Notes under the pieces: model-generated
Database searches by the model: none
What the model saw: the letters and a program-made list of their open reading frames with translations, nothing else
Told to the model about the DNA's origin: nothing
Source: Legionella feeleii
GTDB lineage: Bacteria > Pseudomonadota > Gammaproteobacteria > Legionellales > Legionellaceae
Length of the DNA stretch: 64,000 nt
Assembly (NCBI RefSeq): GCF_001467625.1
Contig: NZ_LNYB01000080.1
Span: 277,801-341,800 of the forward strand
Direction of reading: 5' to 3'
Position numbers and translations under genes: made by a program
Shown here: in pieces, positions 23,909 through 34,373 of the stretch
Layout: each line of letters begins with the position of its first letter
Numbering within the stretch: the stretch's first letter is position 1

Positions 23909-24508
23909 TTACCCCAACATTTGACCAAACAATGATTGATCTATCAAATCACAAAAACAATGCAAGATGAATAAATGTGTTTCACGAATACGTGCTGCAC
24001 TATCAGCCTGCACTCTTAGTTCGATATCTTCAGGCCCCAGATGATTAGCAAGAACACCACCATCTCGCCCGCTTAACGCAATCGTATCCATCCCACGATC
24101 ATTTGCTGCATTGACAGCATGCAAAATACTATCCGAATTACCTGACGTTGAAAGCGCGAGTAAGACATCTTTTTCTTGTCCTAATGCATGGATCTGGCGA
24201 GCAAAAATCTGATCATAATGATGATCATTGGAAACTGATGTTAGCGAGGCCATATCTGTACTTAATGCAATCACAGGTAAAGGAGGGCGTTCTACTTCGA
24301 AATGATTAAGCATGGCAGCAGAAAAATGCAAACAATTTGCAGCTGAGCCGCCATTGCCACACAACAATATTTTCCCATCGTTAAGAAGGCAGTTAACCAA
24401 GCGTAACCCTGCCTTGGCTATGAGTGCAGACATAGTATCAGCAACAGCTATTTTCCCTTCGATGCTAATACCAAAGAGTTGCCTAACTCTGTCTTCCATC
24501 TGTGTCAT
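23909..24508 (-). CDS. diaA: SIS-domain protein DiaA/GmhA-like
   Basis: 199 residues with a single SIS domain: CGNGGSAANCLHFSAAMLNHF (from about residue 50) is the phosphosugar-binding loop, and STSGNSDS is the second. The position between yraN and a YraP-like gene matches E. coli diaA (yraO), whose product binds DnaA and promotes timely initiation. Sedoheptulose-7-phosphate isomerase (GmhA) is the close alternative; residues alone do not separate the two, so the assignment rests on synteny. Confidence 0.8.
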   Translation of the reverse strand: MTQMEDRVRQLFGISIEGKIAVADTMSALIAKAGLRLVNCLLNDGKILLCGNGGSAANCLHFSAAMLNHFEVERPPLPVIALSTDMASLTSVSNDHHYDQIFARQIHALGQEKDVLLALSTSGNSDSILHAVNAANDRGMDTIALSGRDGGVLANHLGPEDIELRVQADSAARIRETHLFILHCFCDLIDQSLFGQMLG

Positions 24509-24537
24509 CTTTAGTTTCCCAAGTAATTTGTATTATT

Positions 24538-24894
24538 CTAAAAGCCCAAACCAAAAGCATTTTTTATCCACTCAATTTTTGCAGGCTTGCCATCTAAAGT
24601 CAGTACATCAAAACGTGTGGGTTGTGTTTCATTAATTTTATTTGTAAGTAAATAATGGGTAGCCGTTTTTAAAAGTTTTTGCTGTTTGCTGTAAGTCACG
24701 CTGGCTGCAGCACCTCCAAATGTAAGTGAGGTACGGGCACGCACTTCGATAAAAACAAGATAAGCACCTTCTCGCATTATTAAATCTATTTCGCCCCAGC
24801 GGCATCGATAGTTACTCGCTACCCATTTCAATCCCTGAGCAGCAAGATGCATCCGTGCCTGCTGTTCTTCGATATACCCAATCCTTTGCGACAT
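24538..24894 (-). CDS. yraN: UPF0102 family protein YraN
   Basis: 118 residues with the endonuclease-like pattern of the family: NYRCRWGEIDLI (the Asp of GEIDLI and the following FIEVRAR form the restriction-endonuclease-like core). No activity is established. It lies between lpoA and diaA, the conserved yraLMNOP arrangement. Confidence 0.92.
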   Translation of the reverse strand: MSQRIGYIEEQQARMHLAAQGLKWVASNYRCRWGEIDLIMREGAYLVFIEVRARTSLTFGGAAASVTYSKQQKLLKTATHYLLTNKINETQPTRFDVLTLDGKPAKIEWIKNAFGLGF

Positions 24895-24915
24895 TGTCTT
24901 ACCTATACGTCTGTA

Positions 24916-26718
24916 TTAGTCGGCCATCGCCACTGCTACACCATTTCTAAACTGTCCCCAGGCAGGAATTCTTGCAACCTGCTGTGCCCGATTCAGATAA
25001 AGAGCACCACTTTTATCATTAACACCCATCGCTGGGAAGAGTAATAGCTGATTCAGTTGATTAGCCAGGGCATAACTATCCATACCTAAAGCATATAAAC
25101 GATTATAACTGTTAAGTTGTTCAGGCCAGTTCTTATTCCCCAACTGATGAGCAAAGACCCAAGGCATGTCACAGAAAATGATGCCATTCAAATCTTTATC
25201 TTTCATGATGTTCAAACTTCCACTATATACGGTGGAAGTAGCGTAAACCGGGACATCACCAGCAAAATAATATTTTAAAAGAGGCATGATTTGTCGTGCT
25301 TTTGAAGGGTAAGCAAGCATAAAAATCATATCAAAATCTTGTCGTCGTGCAGGAACTGATTGAATATTACTGCCCAATAGTTGTTTAAGTTTCTTTTCCC
25401 GTGCCTGGCTATCAGAGATATGAAGAATATCCCGTACAGCAATATTCAAATCCTCATTATTGGCATATCTCAATTGATCAGAGATGATCCCATCACTCGA
25501 GCGCCACTGAGACGAAAATGCAGCAACAATTTCGTCGCCCCAACTCCCTTTTGGAGCAATGATTAAGGCACGTCTTAACCCTCTTTTGCGCGCCTTGACT
25601 GCAACCTGCCTTGCCTCGTTAGAAGGTGACAGCCCGAAGCGATAAGCATTTGTATTAGTTCCTGTTTCCATATCATTCAGCAAAAGTGTCGGAACAGGAT
25701 GATCCATGGCTGCAACACTGGCAACATCTGTTTTACTTAGAGGACCAACAACATAATCGGCACCATCTGCTACTGCCTGCTGATATAAATCAGAAACATT
25801 TCCTGCCGCCGTATCGTATAACCGAATTTTCGCTCCTGAAGCAGGATTACTTTCCGCTGCGCTGACAAAACCATCACGAATAGCATTGCCTGGTCCAGCC
25901 AGAGGCCCGGTTAGCGGGAGTAAGAGAGCCATTTGACGCGGTGTTCGATGCAAATAGGGCTTAACGGCAGACAAAGGGGAGGGCAAAATACCATTCGCAG
26001 GATGCCCAGAATATCGCTGTTGCCATTGTTCAACACGGGCATAAGTAGCCTCAGCGTTTGCAGAATTCTGGCGTGGGATAAGTGCTAACTCCATCCATCC
26101 CTGCAAATCAGACCCTTCTTGTGCTTCGATTGCCAGGGTATTCAGTTCAGCAACAGGTAATTTGGTCAAAGTAAGCCATAAAATCCGACGGTTATTAGCC
26201 TGGGCAACCTCATCAGTTAATAGGCGTTCCAATTTAATGCGTTCAATAACCGATTCACTGGCATTCCCTACAGACTCATAAGCGTTAGCCAGGATTTCAT
26301 GAAATTGAACTTGATAAAAAGACGGCAAACTGTTAATTTCACGCACGCCTGATAGCCTGGCGACAGCAGCTTTCGGCTGTTCACGAATCAAATCTGTTTT
26401 GGCGAGTAAAATATTTTTTTCGCTAGTCTGTTCGGGTGATAAATTATTGGTTTGAGCTAACGTTTTTATACCTTCTCGCCACTGGCCATCGTAGATAAAC
26501 CGGCCGGCAGCCATGAGCAGAAGATTTTGTTGCTCATCACCGCCCTGATTTTTTGCCAAAGCGAGGTATGCACTTGCAGGCATAGTATAAGGAATGGCAG
26601 ATTGCTTGTTAGGGCGCGGAGGAGTATTTTGATTTTCAGCAACTTTTGTGCATTGAGAAAGCAAAATGACTGAAACGATTAACGATACTACTTTTAATAC
26701 TAATGAATTTGGTAACAT
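24916..26718 (-). CDS. lpoA: Penicillin-binding protein activator LpoA
   Basis: 600 residues from ATG26718. The lipoprotein signal ends LLSQC at Cys23, preferred over a longer frame from 26790 that buries the signal. The N-terminal TPR-like helical domain is followed by a periplasmic-binding-protein-like C-terminal domain (LLLPLTGPLAGPGNAIRDGF onward). LpoA reaches from the outer membrane to activate PBP1A. Its start is only 40 bp from that of divergent rsmI; no clear ribosome-binding site precedes it. Confidence 0.93.
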   Translation of the reverse strand: MLPNSLVLKVVSLIVSVILLSQCTKVAENQNTPPRPNKQSAIPYTMPASAYLALAKNQGGDEQQNLLLMAAGRFIYDGQWREGIKTLAQTNNLSPEQTSEKNILLAKTDLIREQPKAAVARLSGVREINSLPSFYQVQFHEILANAYESVGNASESVIERIKLERLLTDEVAQANNRRILWLTLTKLPVAELNTLAIEAQEGSDLQGWMELALIPRQNSANAEATYARVEQWQQRYSGHPANGILPSPLSAVKPYLHRTPRQMALLLPLTGPLAGPGNAIRDGFVSAAESNPASGAKIRLYDTAAGNVSDLYQQAVADGADYVVGPLSKTDVASVAAMDHPVPTLLLNDMETGTNTNAYRFGLSPSNEARQVAVKARKRGLRRALIIAPKGSWGDEIVAAFSSQWRSSDGIISDQLRYANNEDLNIAVRDILHISDSQAREKKLKQLLGSNIQSVPARRQDFDMIFMLAYPSKARQIMPLLKYYFAGDVPVYATSTVYSGSLNIMKDKDLNGIIFCDMPWVFAHQLGNKNWPEQLNSYNRLYALGMDSYALANQLNQLLLFPAMGVNDKSGALYLNRAQQVARIPAWGQFRNGVAVAMAD

Positions 26719-26758
26719 GGAGGTACGTCCGAAGCGCTGGAACGGAATAGGATAAACT

Positions 26759-27616
26759 ATGGTAAAAAGTTCAGCAACTATTGTTGGCACTCTTTATGTT
26801 GTTGCCACGCCGATCGGTAATCGCGATGACATTAGTTTGCGTGCCTTGGATGTTTTAAGATCGGTTGATACCATACTGGCCGAAGATACACGGCATTCTC
26901 AGCAATTACTGAATGTCTTGGGGATTCATAAACCCTTGCTTTCATTACATGCACACAATGAAAATGACAAAAGTGAACAGATTCTCAGTGCTCTGCAGCA
27001 AGGAAAATCGTTTGCCCTAATTAGTGATGCCGGGACGCCATTAATCAGTGACCCAGGCTTTCCACTCGTACGGCTCGCACAGGAAAAAGAAATTCCAGTT
27101 GTTCCGGTTCCGGGAGCCTGTGCCTTGATAACGGCACTTTGTGCTGCTGGTGTTCCTTGCGATAGCTTCACCTTTGCTGGTTTTCTTCCAGCTAAATCGG
27201 TTGCAAGAAAAAATAAACTTAATGGGCTACAAAATTCAGAACATACCTTAATTTTTTATGAATCTACACATCGAATTGTTGATTGTATTAATGATATTAT
27301 GCAAGTTTATGGTCAACATTATGAAATGGTACTAGCCAAAGAATTAACTAAAGTTTTCGAGCGCTTTATTAGAGGGACGGTTCAGGAAATAAAGGATTGG
27401 TTACTGATGGACAATAACCACTCAAAGGGTGAATTTGTCCTTATTCTTCCTGCAAAACCTACAGCGACAGCCGATACAGAAGGAGAAGAAATTTTAGCTA
27501 TTTTACTTGAGGAACTTCCTTTAAAACAGGCAGTAAAAATTGCGAGTTTATTAACAAAAATCTCGAAAAATGAACTCTATAAAAAGGGGCTAGATATGTT
27601 AGAAAATGGCAGATGA
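26759..27616 (+). CDS. rsmI: 16S rRNA (cytidine(1402)-2'-O)-methyltransferase
   Basis: 285 residues of the tetrapyrrole-methylase fold. The N-terminus GTLYVVATPIGNRDDISLRA, then AEDTRHS and SDAGTPLISDPG, are the SAM-binding landmarks. It methylates the 2'-OH of C1402 in the 16S P site. TAGGAT precedes ATG26759. It is divergent from lpoA, as yraL is in E. coli. Confidence 0.96.
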   Translation: MVKSSATIVGTLYVVATPIGNRDDISLRALDVLRSVDTILAEDTRHSQQLLNVLGIHKPLLSLHAHNENDKSEQILSALQQGKSFALISDAGTPLISDPGFPLVRLAQEKEIPVVPVPGACALITALCAAGVPCDSFTFAGFLPAKSVARKNKLNGLQNSEHTLIFYESTHRIVDCINDIMQVYGQHYEMVLAKELTKVFERFIRGTVQEIKDWLLMDNNHSKGEFVLILPAKPTATADTEGEEILAILLEELPLKQAVKIASLLTKISKNELYKKGLDMLENGR

Positions 27617-27828
27617 TGCTATTGAAAACCTTTACCATAGCTGATTTATGCTGCAGATGAATTCATATTTTACAAGCATAAAGATTATTTTTTACATACC
27701 GTAAGACACAACGTGCATTCTATGTAGAACAGCTTGATCTGTTTTAATTGATAAAGTATCAGCTACTTAAAAATCAATTTTGATCTGTATAGAATGTGAG
27801 TATGGTTGTGTTAATAAGGATATTAATC

Positions 27829-28629
27829 ATGCCAAAATTGCCTAAAATTTGTTTTTTACCTTTGTTATTATCTTGTTCGCTTAGTTCTGCAATTACTTTA
27901 GGTCGAGTTGTTGTTGCAGATCCTCTCGTCGGCAGTCGCTCAATCATTTACGAACAAATTAATGGTTTTGCTGTTGTTGAAGGAGATATCCTTGTTGCCA
28001 AAATTACTGATTTACGGCGATTTCGTGCTGTAATAAGACATAAAATTGGTGGCAGTAGATGGCCGGACGGTATTATTCCTTACGAAATTGCAGAAGATTT
28101 ACCGTTCAAAAATAAATTAGCTGTTTTGCAGGCCATTGCCCACTGGCAAGAAAAAACCAATATCAAATTGGTGGAATTAACAAGTAAAAATCGCCATATC
28201 TATCGTGATTATGTTGTTTTTGTTCCTGCGGAAGGCACAACCTGTTCCTCTTATGTAGGAAAGCAAGGTGGACGGCAGGAAATTAACTTGTCACCCCGTT
28301 GTACTGCCATGAATACAGTGCATGAAATTGGCCATGCTCTCGGCTTATGGCATGAGCAATCCCGTGCCGATCGTGCAGAATTTATTCGCATCCTTTGGGA
28401 AAATATTGAAGAGGATCATAAATTTAATTTTGACCAGCATTTAACCGATGGTGAAGATTTTGGTAGTTATGATTACCAGTCAATCATGCATTATGGGGCC
28501 TATGCTTTTTCAAAGAACGGCAAAAGAACGATTGAACCCTTAATGGATGGAATCGAGATAGGCCAAAGAAATTATTTAAGCGATAAAGACATTGCTGCAA
28601 TTAATGCGATGTATCCGAACGACTATTAA
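27829..28629 (+). CDS. legP: Astacin-family (M12A) zinc metalloprotease, LegP-like
   Basis: 266 residues. ATG27829 has AAGGA 8 nt upstream and gives a signal-peptide-like hydrophobic N-terminus (residues 4-22). The zinc site HEIGHALGLWH spans residues 165-175 with catalytic Glu166, and the Met-turn SIMHYG (residues 218-223) supplies the astacin tyrosine. C139 and C158 may form a disulphide. In L. pneumophila the Dot/Icm substrate LegP is an astacin encoded near mnmE, so orthology is likely by recollection. The apparent signal sequence is unusual for a Dot/Icm substrate. Confidence 0.88.
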   Translation: MPKLPKICFLPLLLSCSLSSAITLGRVVVADPLVGSRSIIYEQINGFAVVEGDILVAKITDLRRFRAVIRHKIGGSRWPDGIIPYEIAEDLPFKNKLAVLQAIAHWQEKTNIKLVELTSKNRHIYRDYVVFVPAEGTTCSSYVGKQGGRQEINLSPRCTAMNTVHEIGHALGLWHEQSRADRAEFIRILWENIEEDHKFNFDQHLTDGEDFGSYDYQSIMHYGAYAFSKNGKRTIEPLMDGIEIGQRNYLSDKDIAAINAMYPNDY

Positions 28630-28764
28630 CAGCAATCTATCGATCAGGCTTTTTAGGAGACTCGCTACAGAGAGAAGTGCAAGAAATGAAACGTAAAGCA
28701 CATTAGATTTCGAGCACCGTAGCCTGGGAGCAATTCAATCTGGAGTAGGGTTTCCGAAGATAGG

Positions 28765-28790
28765 CAGCCTACTATTAGTCTAGTAGGCTG
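28765..28790. terminator. Bidirectional hairpin between convergent genes
   Basis: Perfect 10-bp arms CAGCCTACTA/TAGTAGGCTG around a 6-nt loop, placed between the ends of legP and the 520-residue effector candidate. There is no strong U-tract. Confidence 0.6.
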
Positions 28791-28804
28791 TAGGAGATGG
28801 ATTT

Positions 28805-30367
28805 TTATACAAAGGAAAATGTTCGCGGAGTATCGTCCAGAGAGTTGATGCTAAGCTCTGTCGCTTTATCCTGATTATGTTTATGATAAGAGCTTCCCAA
28901 GCTGTATACCATGTAAGTCGCTGTCATTACTAAAGCAGCGGGCAAGGAGATCGCCATTGTAGTCATAAACAAAGCAGGCATCACCGCATTTTTACCTAAT
29001 GTAAAATAAAAATTATCGCTCGCCGTTTTCTGTTCCCACTGAGCCAATCCAATTGTTTTTGAGCCTGCGTTTTCTAACTCTGCTGTACGAAGGGCGACGC
29101 TTTTTTCCTTATAGTTACTATAAGCCCCGTCAGATAAGTAAATTGCTACCCCAAGAGTGCATACCAAATAGGAACCGGCGATCAAGGCAGCCGGTGTCAG
29201 TAACATGGAAGCTGAAAAGCCCATCAATAACAATAAAGCGCCCGTGGCATTAAACAAATAAGTGGAACTTTCTATTTCCCAACTGTTATCAAGTTGTTTG
29301 ATTTGTTCCCGTAATATTTTCAATGCCACTGCATGCTCTTGTTGATCAGGGAATTGCTCATGGTAGATGCATTCTTCTTCATATTGTGCTCTTTTAGTCA
29401 AATAAGCACCTTTAGCAAGTTCACGACGGTATAAAAGCAGACTGACGTCAAAGAGCAGGAATGCTGCTGTTGCCCAACCAGCTACAGGATTAGAAATACC
29501 AAAATAGTCGTTATAATTAGTAAGGCCGTTAACGGTCGCCCAAACTATATCGTTTAGATAAGTTAGTCGACGATCATAAAGTTCATCTGTGAATCGCCGC
29601 CAGGTAGTTAACGCCTCTTCATCAGTTGATGTTGGGGCAATCGCATGTTTAAGCGCAATTCCCATATTGAGAATCATACGGCCGACGAAAAAGCCCACAC
29701 TCAAAGCGCGAAAGATATGATTGGGTTTTTCCCAAGTATGAACAATAGCTTCAACATCAATCTCTTTGCCCAGGATATTGCCCAGTTTTTCTATCCATTG
29801 AAGTTCACGAGCCAGGAATAGAGAATTTTTCATGGTTAGTCGGCAGAAAGTCCAGTAAATACGGCTTACATTAGCAAAACCAACATTACTGACGATTTTT
29901 GAAATACTGAACGGAGTCGCTTTCATCTCTTTTAAACTGGCTCCAATGTCTTCACCCAGTTTCTTTAAAAACCCTTCATCCTTAGGACCAATTTTAGCGT
30001 CTTCTACATTCTCACAACGCTTTCTTATTACTTCAGCAAAATCTGCGAATTTTTTTGCATTGGGTTTCCCTTCTCCGTCATGAATTTCATAATAATTTTT
30101 CAGCATAATGCTGCAGCTATAACAGTAAAGCCAGAATTTCTTTCCAGCACCATCATTAGCTATCGCCCCCTTTTTAAGGGCGGCATATAATTGGTTAAAT
30201 TCTTGCTCAATGAATGTTTTATTATCTGCCAGGAATTTGTAGCGGCGTTTGTCATCTGGACCGCCTTCAGCCCATCGGCGAGCATCCGCGGTACTATCAA
30301 TATCCGATGTCAAAAAGCCATGTTTGTCGCGAGCAAAAAATTGGTATTGAGCTGAATAGGAAACCAT
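28805..30367 (-). CDS. Hypothetical membrane-associated protein, candidate Dot/Icm effector
   Basis: 520 residues, unrecognised. The N-terminal half is soluble, charged and helical (Lys/Asp-rich). The C-terminal half has about four to six hydrophobic segments, including ATAAFLLFDVSLLLY near residue 300, a long LLLLMGF...YLVCTLGVAIYL stretch near 370-410 and a pair near 465-495. The tail is polar and ends TFSFV. There is no signal peptide. Its place between LegP and mnmE matches where I recall effector lpg3000 in L. pneumophila; the identity was not checked. Confidence 0.75.
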   Translation of the reverse strand: MVSYSAQYQFFARDKHGFLTSDIDSTADARRWAEGGPDDKRRYKFLADNKTFIEQEFNQLYAALKKGAIANDGAGKKFWLYCYSCSIMLKNYYEIHDGEGKPNAKKFADFAEVIRKRCENVEDAKIGPKDEGFLKKLGEDIGASLKEMKATPFSISKIVSNVGFANVSRIYWTFCRLTMKNSLFLARELQWIEKLGNILGKEIDVEAIVHTWEKPNHIFRALSVGFFVGRMILNMGIALKHAIAPTSTDEEALTTWRRFTDELYDRRLTYLNDIVWATVNGLTNYNDYFGISNPVAGWATAAFLLFDVSLLLYRRELAKGAYLTKRAQYEEECIYHEQFPDQQEHAVALKILREQIKQLDNSWEIESSTYLFNATGALLLLMGFSASMLLTPAALIAGSYLVCTLGVAIYLSDGAYSNYKEKSVALRTAELENAGSKTIGLAQWEQKTASDNFYFTLGKNAVMPALFMTTMAISLPAALVMTATYMVYSLGSSYHKHNQDKATELSINSLDDTPRTFSFV

Positions 30368-30587
30368 AATCTAATCCATCAAAAAAATGTGCAATAAGTT
30401 AAAAATACAAACTTAGCATTAGTGTGATCCGCAAAGCAAACAATTTTGTATTTATTTTTTTCATATTGCATACTGAATAGCACTAAGGGTGTTTGCCTGT
30501 TATTAACAATTTGATTAACAAAGATTTTTTCAGAGATAGGGAGGAGCTGTTTATGCTGAATTATAATCCCTGCAACAAATATTAACG

Positions 30588-31928
30588 TTATTTGCCGATG
30601 CAAAAGCTGGAAAAAATTCTACCAAGTAAATCATCGGAAGAAAATTCCCCTGTAATTTCCCCCAATGCCTGATGAGCAAGACGCAAATCTTCAGCAAGTA
30701 ATTCCCCGGCTCTTTGCGTAGTCAACTGTTGCTGTCCAGCGAGTAGTAACTCTTTTGCCCTATCTAAGGCATCTAAATGGCGCCTTCGAGCCAAGAATAA
30801 ACCCTCCGTTGGCTGATAACCGACAACCTTCTTAATTTTCTCTTTTAACAATTCCAGGCCTGCACCGGATTTAGCGGAAAGGTAGACAGCTTGCTCTTCG
30901 GTTTTGGGAGTAAGGCCCACAGAATCAATCTTGTTATAAATTTGAATCACAGGAACACCCGGTGGTAGTGTATTGCGAATGGTTTCACTTAACTCACTGC
31001 TACAATCAGTCTGGTTAATATCGATTACCATCAATAAGCAATCGGCACGACTTACTTCCTGCCAGGCCCGCTTAATTCCTTCCTTCTCTACCAGATCCTC
31101 GCTTTCGCGTAGACCTGCTGTATCGATCAAATGTAAAGGAATATCATCAAGCAAAATATGCTCGCGCATAACATCACGTGTAGTACCAGCCACATCGGTT
31201 ACTATCGCCACATCTCGGCCAGCGAGGCAATTAATAAGCGTTGACTTTCCAGCATTCGGACGACCAGCAATGACAATCGACAAGCCTTCTCGAATAATGG
31301 CACCTTGCGATGCACTGTTCCGAATAGTCACCAGTGATGCTAAAACATCTGCCAGCATTGCCGCCACTTTACCATCGCTGAGAAAATCAATTTCTTCTTC
31401 CGGGAAGTCTATGGCAGCCTCCACAAAAAGGCGTAAGTGAATTATGTTTTCGTTTAATTCGTGGATTTTATTTGAGAAATCACCTTGTAGTGATCTCAGG
31501 GCCATGCGAGCGGCTGTTTGTGAACTGGCATTAATAAGATCGGCAATCGCTTCAGCTTGGGTTAAATCCATTTTATCATTCAGAAAGGCCCGTTCGGAAA
31601 ATTCTCCCGGTTTGGCTAATCGTGCTCCGAGACTAATGCATTCCTTTAGTAGAGAATCCAAAACAATAGGGGCCCCGTGTCCTTGCAGCTCCACCACATC
31701 TTCTCCGGTAAAAGAATGAGGCGCTTTAAAGTAAATCGCCAAGCCGTTATCCAGAACATTGCCCTGTCCATCAACAAAAGAGCAATATTTTGCGACACGG
31801 GGAGTTAAAGTCTTTTTCGCATTCAATTGTAAAGCGATGGAATACGCTTGCGGACCCGAGAGACGTATAACACCCACTCCCCCGCGTCCAGGAGGAGTGG
31901 CAATTGCTGCGATAGTATCCGATGACAT
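30588..31928 (-). CDS. mnmE: tRNA modification GTPase MnmE
   Basis: 446 residues. The N-terminal formyl-THF-binding domain begins [22 protein letters not shown]. The GTPase domain has P-loop GRPNAGKST at about residue 222, and the C-terminus is the conserved CIGK whose Cys is needed for activity. With MnmG it makes the cmnm5 group on U34 of tRNAs. The start ATG directly abuts the yidC stop codon. Confidence 0.98.
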   Translation of the reverse strand: MSSDTIAAIATPPGRGGVGVIRLSGPQAYSIALQLNAKKTLTPRVAKYCSFVDGQGNVLDNGLAIYFKAPHSFTGEDVVELQGHGAPIVLDSLLKECISLGARLAKPGEFSERAFLNDKMDLTQAEAIADLINASSQTAARMALRSLQGDFSNKIHELNENIIHLRLFVEAAIDFPEEEIDFLSDGKVAAMLADVLASLVTIRNSASQGAIIREGLSIVIAGRPNAGKSTLINCLAGRDVAIVTDVAGTTRDVMREHILLDDIPLHLIDTAGLRESEDLVEKEGIKRAWQEVSRADCLLMVIDINQTDCSSELSETIRNTLPPGVPVIQIYNKIDSVGLTPKTEEQAVYLSAKSGAGLELLKEKIKKVVGYQPTEGLFLARRRHLDALDRAKELLLAGQQQLTTQRAGELLAEDLRLAHQALGEITGEFSSDDLLGRIFSSFCIGK

Positions 31929-33617
31929 TTACTTCGCAGAAACCAGAGTTTTCTTTGGCCTATCATCACTGTACTTACGTGTGATATACCATTGTTGCAG
32001 GATTGATAAAGCGTTGTTGACTATCCAATACAAAACCAGACCGGCTGGGAAATTCCAGAATAGGCCGGTAAAGAGGATTGGCAAGAACATCATTATCTTC
32101 GCTTGCATTGGATCGGGCGGCGCGGGATTCAAGCGCTGCTGGATCAACATGGTAGCGCCCATAATTATGGGTAATACATGGTATGGATCAGCAACTGCTA
32201 AATCCTTAATCCAGAAAATAAAAGGTGCCTGACGTAATTCAACGCTTTCTAGTAAAACCCAATAAAGGGCAATGAAAACCGGGATCTGGATAATAATAGG
32301 CAAACAACCACCTAAAGGATTAACTTTTTCCTGACGGTACAACTCCATGGTTGCCTGGCTCATTTTGGCCTTGTCATCACCATAACGCTCACGCAAAGCT
32401 TGTAATTTAGGTTGTAACTTACGCATACTCGCCATCGATTTATAACTGGTGGCTGATAAGCGATAGAAGGCTAATTTAATTAATACGGTAACTAAAACAA
32501 TAGACCATCCCCAATTACCTACTACTGAGTGAATGGCTTTCATTAATGAGAACAATAGGGAGGACAAAAACCAAAGCCAACCGTAATCCACTGTCAAATC
32601 AAGTCCTGGAGCAATCCCTTTCAATACACTGGTAATTTCAGGACCGATATAAAGGCTGGAGCCGATTTTTTTCTCTGTTCCAGGTGCAACCTGGATTGGT
32701 TCACTGACTGAACCAATGGTGTAATCCTGCTTGGCAACACGTGTATAAAACAAGTTGTTGCTGATCGCATTCGGTACCCAGGCACTCAGGAAATAATGCT
32801 GTTGCATCGCAATCCAACCACCTTGAGATTTTGTCTCCAGATTGGTTTTAGTCATATCCTTGAAAGTAACCTTTTGATAACGGTGCTGGGGATTGGAGTA
32901 AGAAGCACCAGTGTAAGATCCAACATGGAAGATACTTGATTGATCCTCTTGCGGTGAACTACGCAAGAGTTGAGTATTCATATAGCCACTCCAGGCTTCC
33001 TTACCCTGATTATTCAATAAGTAATTGATTTGGATTAGGTAACTTCCCTTGGTAAAGACAAACTCTTTTTTGACGTCTAAACCTTCCGGTGTTTTCCCAT
33101 TAAGAACAACCGTGAGTTTTTCTGCGTCTGGCATTAATTCATATTGTTGTTTGTCAGAAGTTAAATTGAGATTAACAGTCTGCACTGACTGTCCTGAGCC
33201 AGTCAGCAAACTGCTATTTGCCACATACCGTTCACTGGTACGATTTTGTAACAAAGTAATCGGGTTATCTTTATCTTCAAGACTTTCCGGGTAGTCAAGT
33301 AATTGCGCCTTAACAATATCACCATGGCGTGTGTCAATATGTAAATCGAGCACATCCGTTTTAACCCGAACTATTTGAGAAGCAGCGTTTTCATTTATCG
33401 TTTCCTCGGATCCAGTAATAACCTTTGTTTCCGGTTGATTAGTACTACTGCTCGCTATATTAGGTAGCAATTGACTCTCTTTGGATTCTGTGACGTTCTC
33501 TTCACTGACTATTTGTTGGGGCTGGACTGGCGGATAATCATGCTGCCAACTAGTCCACAGAGAGTAAACAATCAGCGCTAGCGCTGCATATAAAACTACA
33601 CGACGTATATCCATCAA
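31929..33617 (-). CDS. yidC: Membrane protein insertase YidC
   Basis: 562 residues: an N-terminal anchor helix ([17 protein letters not shown]), a large periplasmic beta-domain to about residue 340, then the five-helix insertase core with [20 protein letters not shown] in the cytoplasmic hairpin. It inserts and folds inner-membrane proteins such as subunit c. Its start overlaps the yidD end by 4 bp. Confidence 0.98.
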   Translation of the reverse strand: MMDIRRVVLYAALALIVYSLWTSWQHDYPPVQPQQIVSEENVTESKESQLLPNIASSSTNQPETKVITGSEETINENAASQIVRVKTDVLDLHIDTRHGDIVKAQLLDYPESLEDKDNPITLLQNRTSERYVANSSLLTGSGQSVQTVNLNLTSDKQQYELMPDAEKLTVVLNGKTPEGLDVKKEFVFTKGSYLIQINYLLNNQGKEAWSGYMNTQLLRSSPQEDQSSIFHVGSYTGASYSNPQHRYQKVTFKDMTKTNLETKSQGGWIAMQQHYFLSAWVPNAISNNLFYTRVAKQDYTIGSVSEPIQVAPGTEKKIGSSLYIGPEITSVLKGIAPGLDLTVDYGWLWFLSSLLFSLMKAIHSVVGNWGWSIVLVTVLIKLAFYRLSATSYKSMASMRKLQPKLQALRERYGDDKAKMSQATMELYRQEKVNPLGGCLPIIIQIPVFIALYWVLLESVELRQAPFIFWIKDLAVADPYHVLPIIMGATMLIQQRLNPAPPDPMQAKIMMFLPILFTGLFWNFPAGLVLYWIVNNALSILQQWYITRKYSDDRPKKTLVSAK

Positions 33618-33862
33618 GGCTTCTCTTTGTTAGGTAATACAGGGTCATAGCCACCAACTGACCAAGGATGGCATTTCAGCAGCCGTCGGCAGGTAAGCCA
33701 GCCTCCTTTCAAAACACCAAAGTGTTTAATGGCAGCCAGGGCATACTCTGAACAACTTGGGTAATAACGGCAACAGGGTTTCATGATTGGACGTAATAGA
33801 AATTGGTACATCACAATGGGCAAGCAAATTAGATTGCGTATAAAGCGGTTAATTTGTTCCAT
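33614..33862 (-). CDS. yidD: Membrane protein insertion efficiency factor YidD
   Basis: 82 residues with the family hallmark cysteine-rich stretch [18 protein letters not shown] (from about residue 28) and GYDPV near the C-terminus. It is a small peripheral inner-membrane protein assisting YidC. It overlaps rnpA by 34 bp and yidC by 4 bp. Confidence 0.95.
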   Translation of the reverse strand: MEQINRFIRNLICLPIVMYQFLLRPIMKPCCRYYPSCSEYALAAIKHFGVLKGGWLTCRRLLKCHPWSVGGYDPVLPNKEKP

Positions 33863-34173
33863 ATTGTACCTAATTTGGCAATTATTGTTTTGTTTTCTAC
33901 CTTTGCCACACCGTGTTTGGCCAAAAATATTACATCTATCGCAGGTAACTGATTAGTTCGAAATCCTTCACGTAATAAACGTTTGATGCGATTTCTATCA
34001 TGTGCTTTGGGTATCATCTTTTTGGATAACGCTAACCCAAGCCTAGAGTACCCCAGAGAATTCTCACGGTATAGGATAATGAACTCTGAGGTAACTATCT
34101 TCTTTGCCTGCTCAAACACATGGTCATAATCGCTTTTTTTTAATAACCGACGTGTTTTGTCAAAACAGTGCAC
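33829..34173 (-). CDS. rnpA: Ribonuclease P protein component
   Basis: 114 residues starting at GTG34173, immediately after the rpmH stop. The RNP motif AHDRNRIKRLLREGFR (about residues 52-67) is the RNase P RNA-binding signature. It forms RNase P with the M1 RNA for tRNA 5' maturation; rnpB itself is not in this window. Confidence 0.96.
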   Translation of the reverse strand: MHCFDKTRRLLKKSDYDHVFEQAKKIVTSEFIILYRENSLGYSRLGLALSKKMIPKAHDRNRIKRLLREGFRTNQLPAIDVIFLAKHGVAKVENKTIIAKLGTIWNKLTALYAI

Positions 34174-34308
34174 TTAGGCTGATAAACGCTTACGTCCTTT
34201 CGCACGACGACGTTTTAGTACCAAGCGACCGCCTCTGGTTGCCATGCGTTGACGAAAACCATGATCGCGTTTGCGCTTCAGATTACTTGGTTGAAAAGTG
34301 CGTTTCAT
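34174..34308 (-). CDS. rpmH: 50S ribosomal protein L34
   Basis: 44 residues, [19 protein letters not shown] followed by a basic tail ending KRLSA; this is the complete L34 sequence pattern. It is first in the rpmH-rnpA-yidD-yidC-mnmE cluster. Confidence 0.98.
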   Translation of the reverse strand: MKRTFQPSNLKRKRDHGFRQRMATRGGRLVLKRRRAKGRKRLSA

Positions 34309-34344
34309 GATGAACCTGTTGTTAATTAATTTTTGAGGTTGGCA

Positions 34345-34373
34345 ATGATAGAAAACTTTACATCGGCTGTCAA
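34345..34373 (-). promoter_or_regulatory. Promoter of the rpmH-rnpA-yidD-yidC-mnmE cluster
   Basis: On the minus strand a perfect -35 TTGACA (34373-34368) and a -10 TATCAT (34350-34345) with a 17-bp spacer, about 37 bp before the rpmH start. Confidence 0.85.

Noticed and set aside
27617..27828. Search for RNase P RNA (rnpB) downstream of rsmI
   Set aside because: The gap is too short and shows none of the conserved RNase P RNA elements.
30379..30603. Minus-strand ORF of 74 codons between the effector candidate and mnmE
   Set aside because: It overlaps the mnmE end in another frame, has AT-rich random-like composition and no ribosome-binding site.
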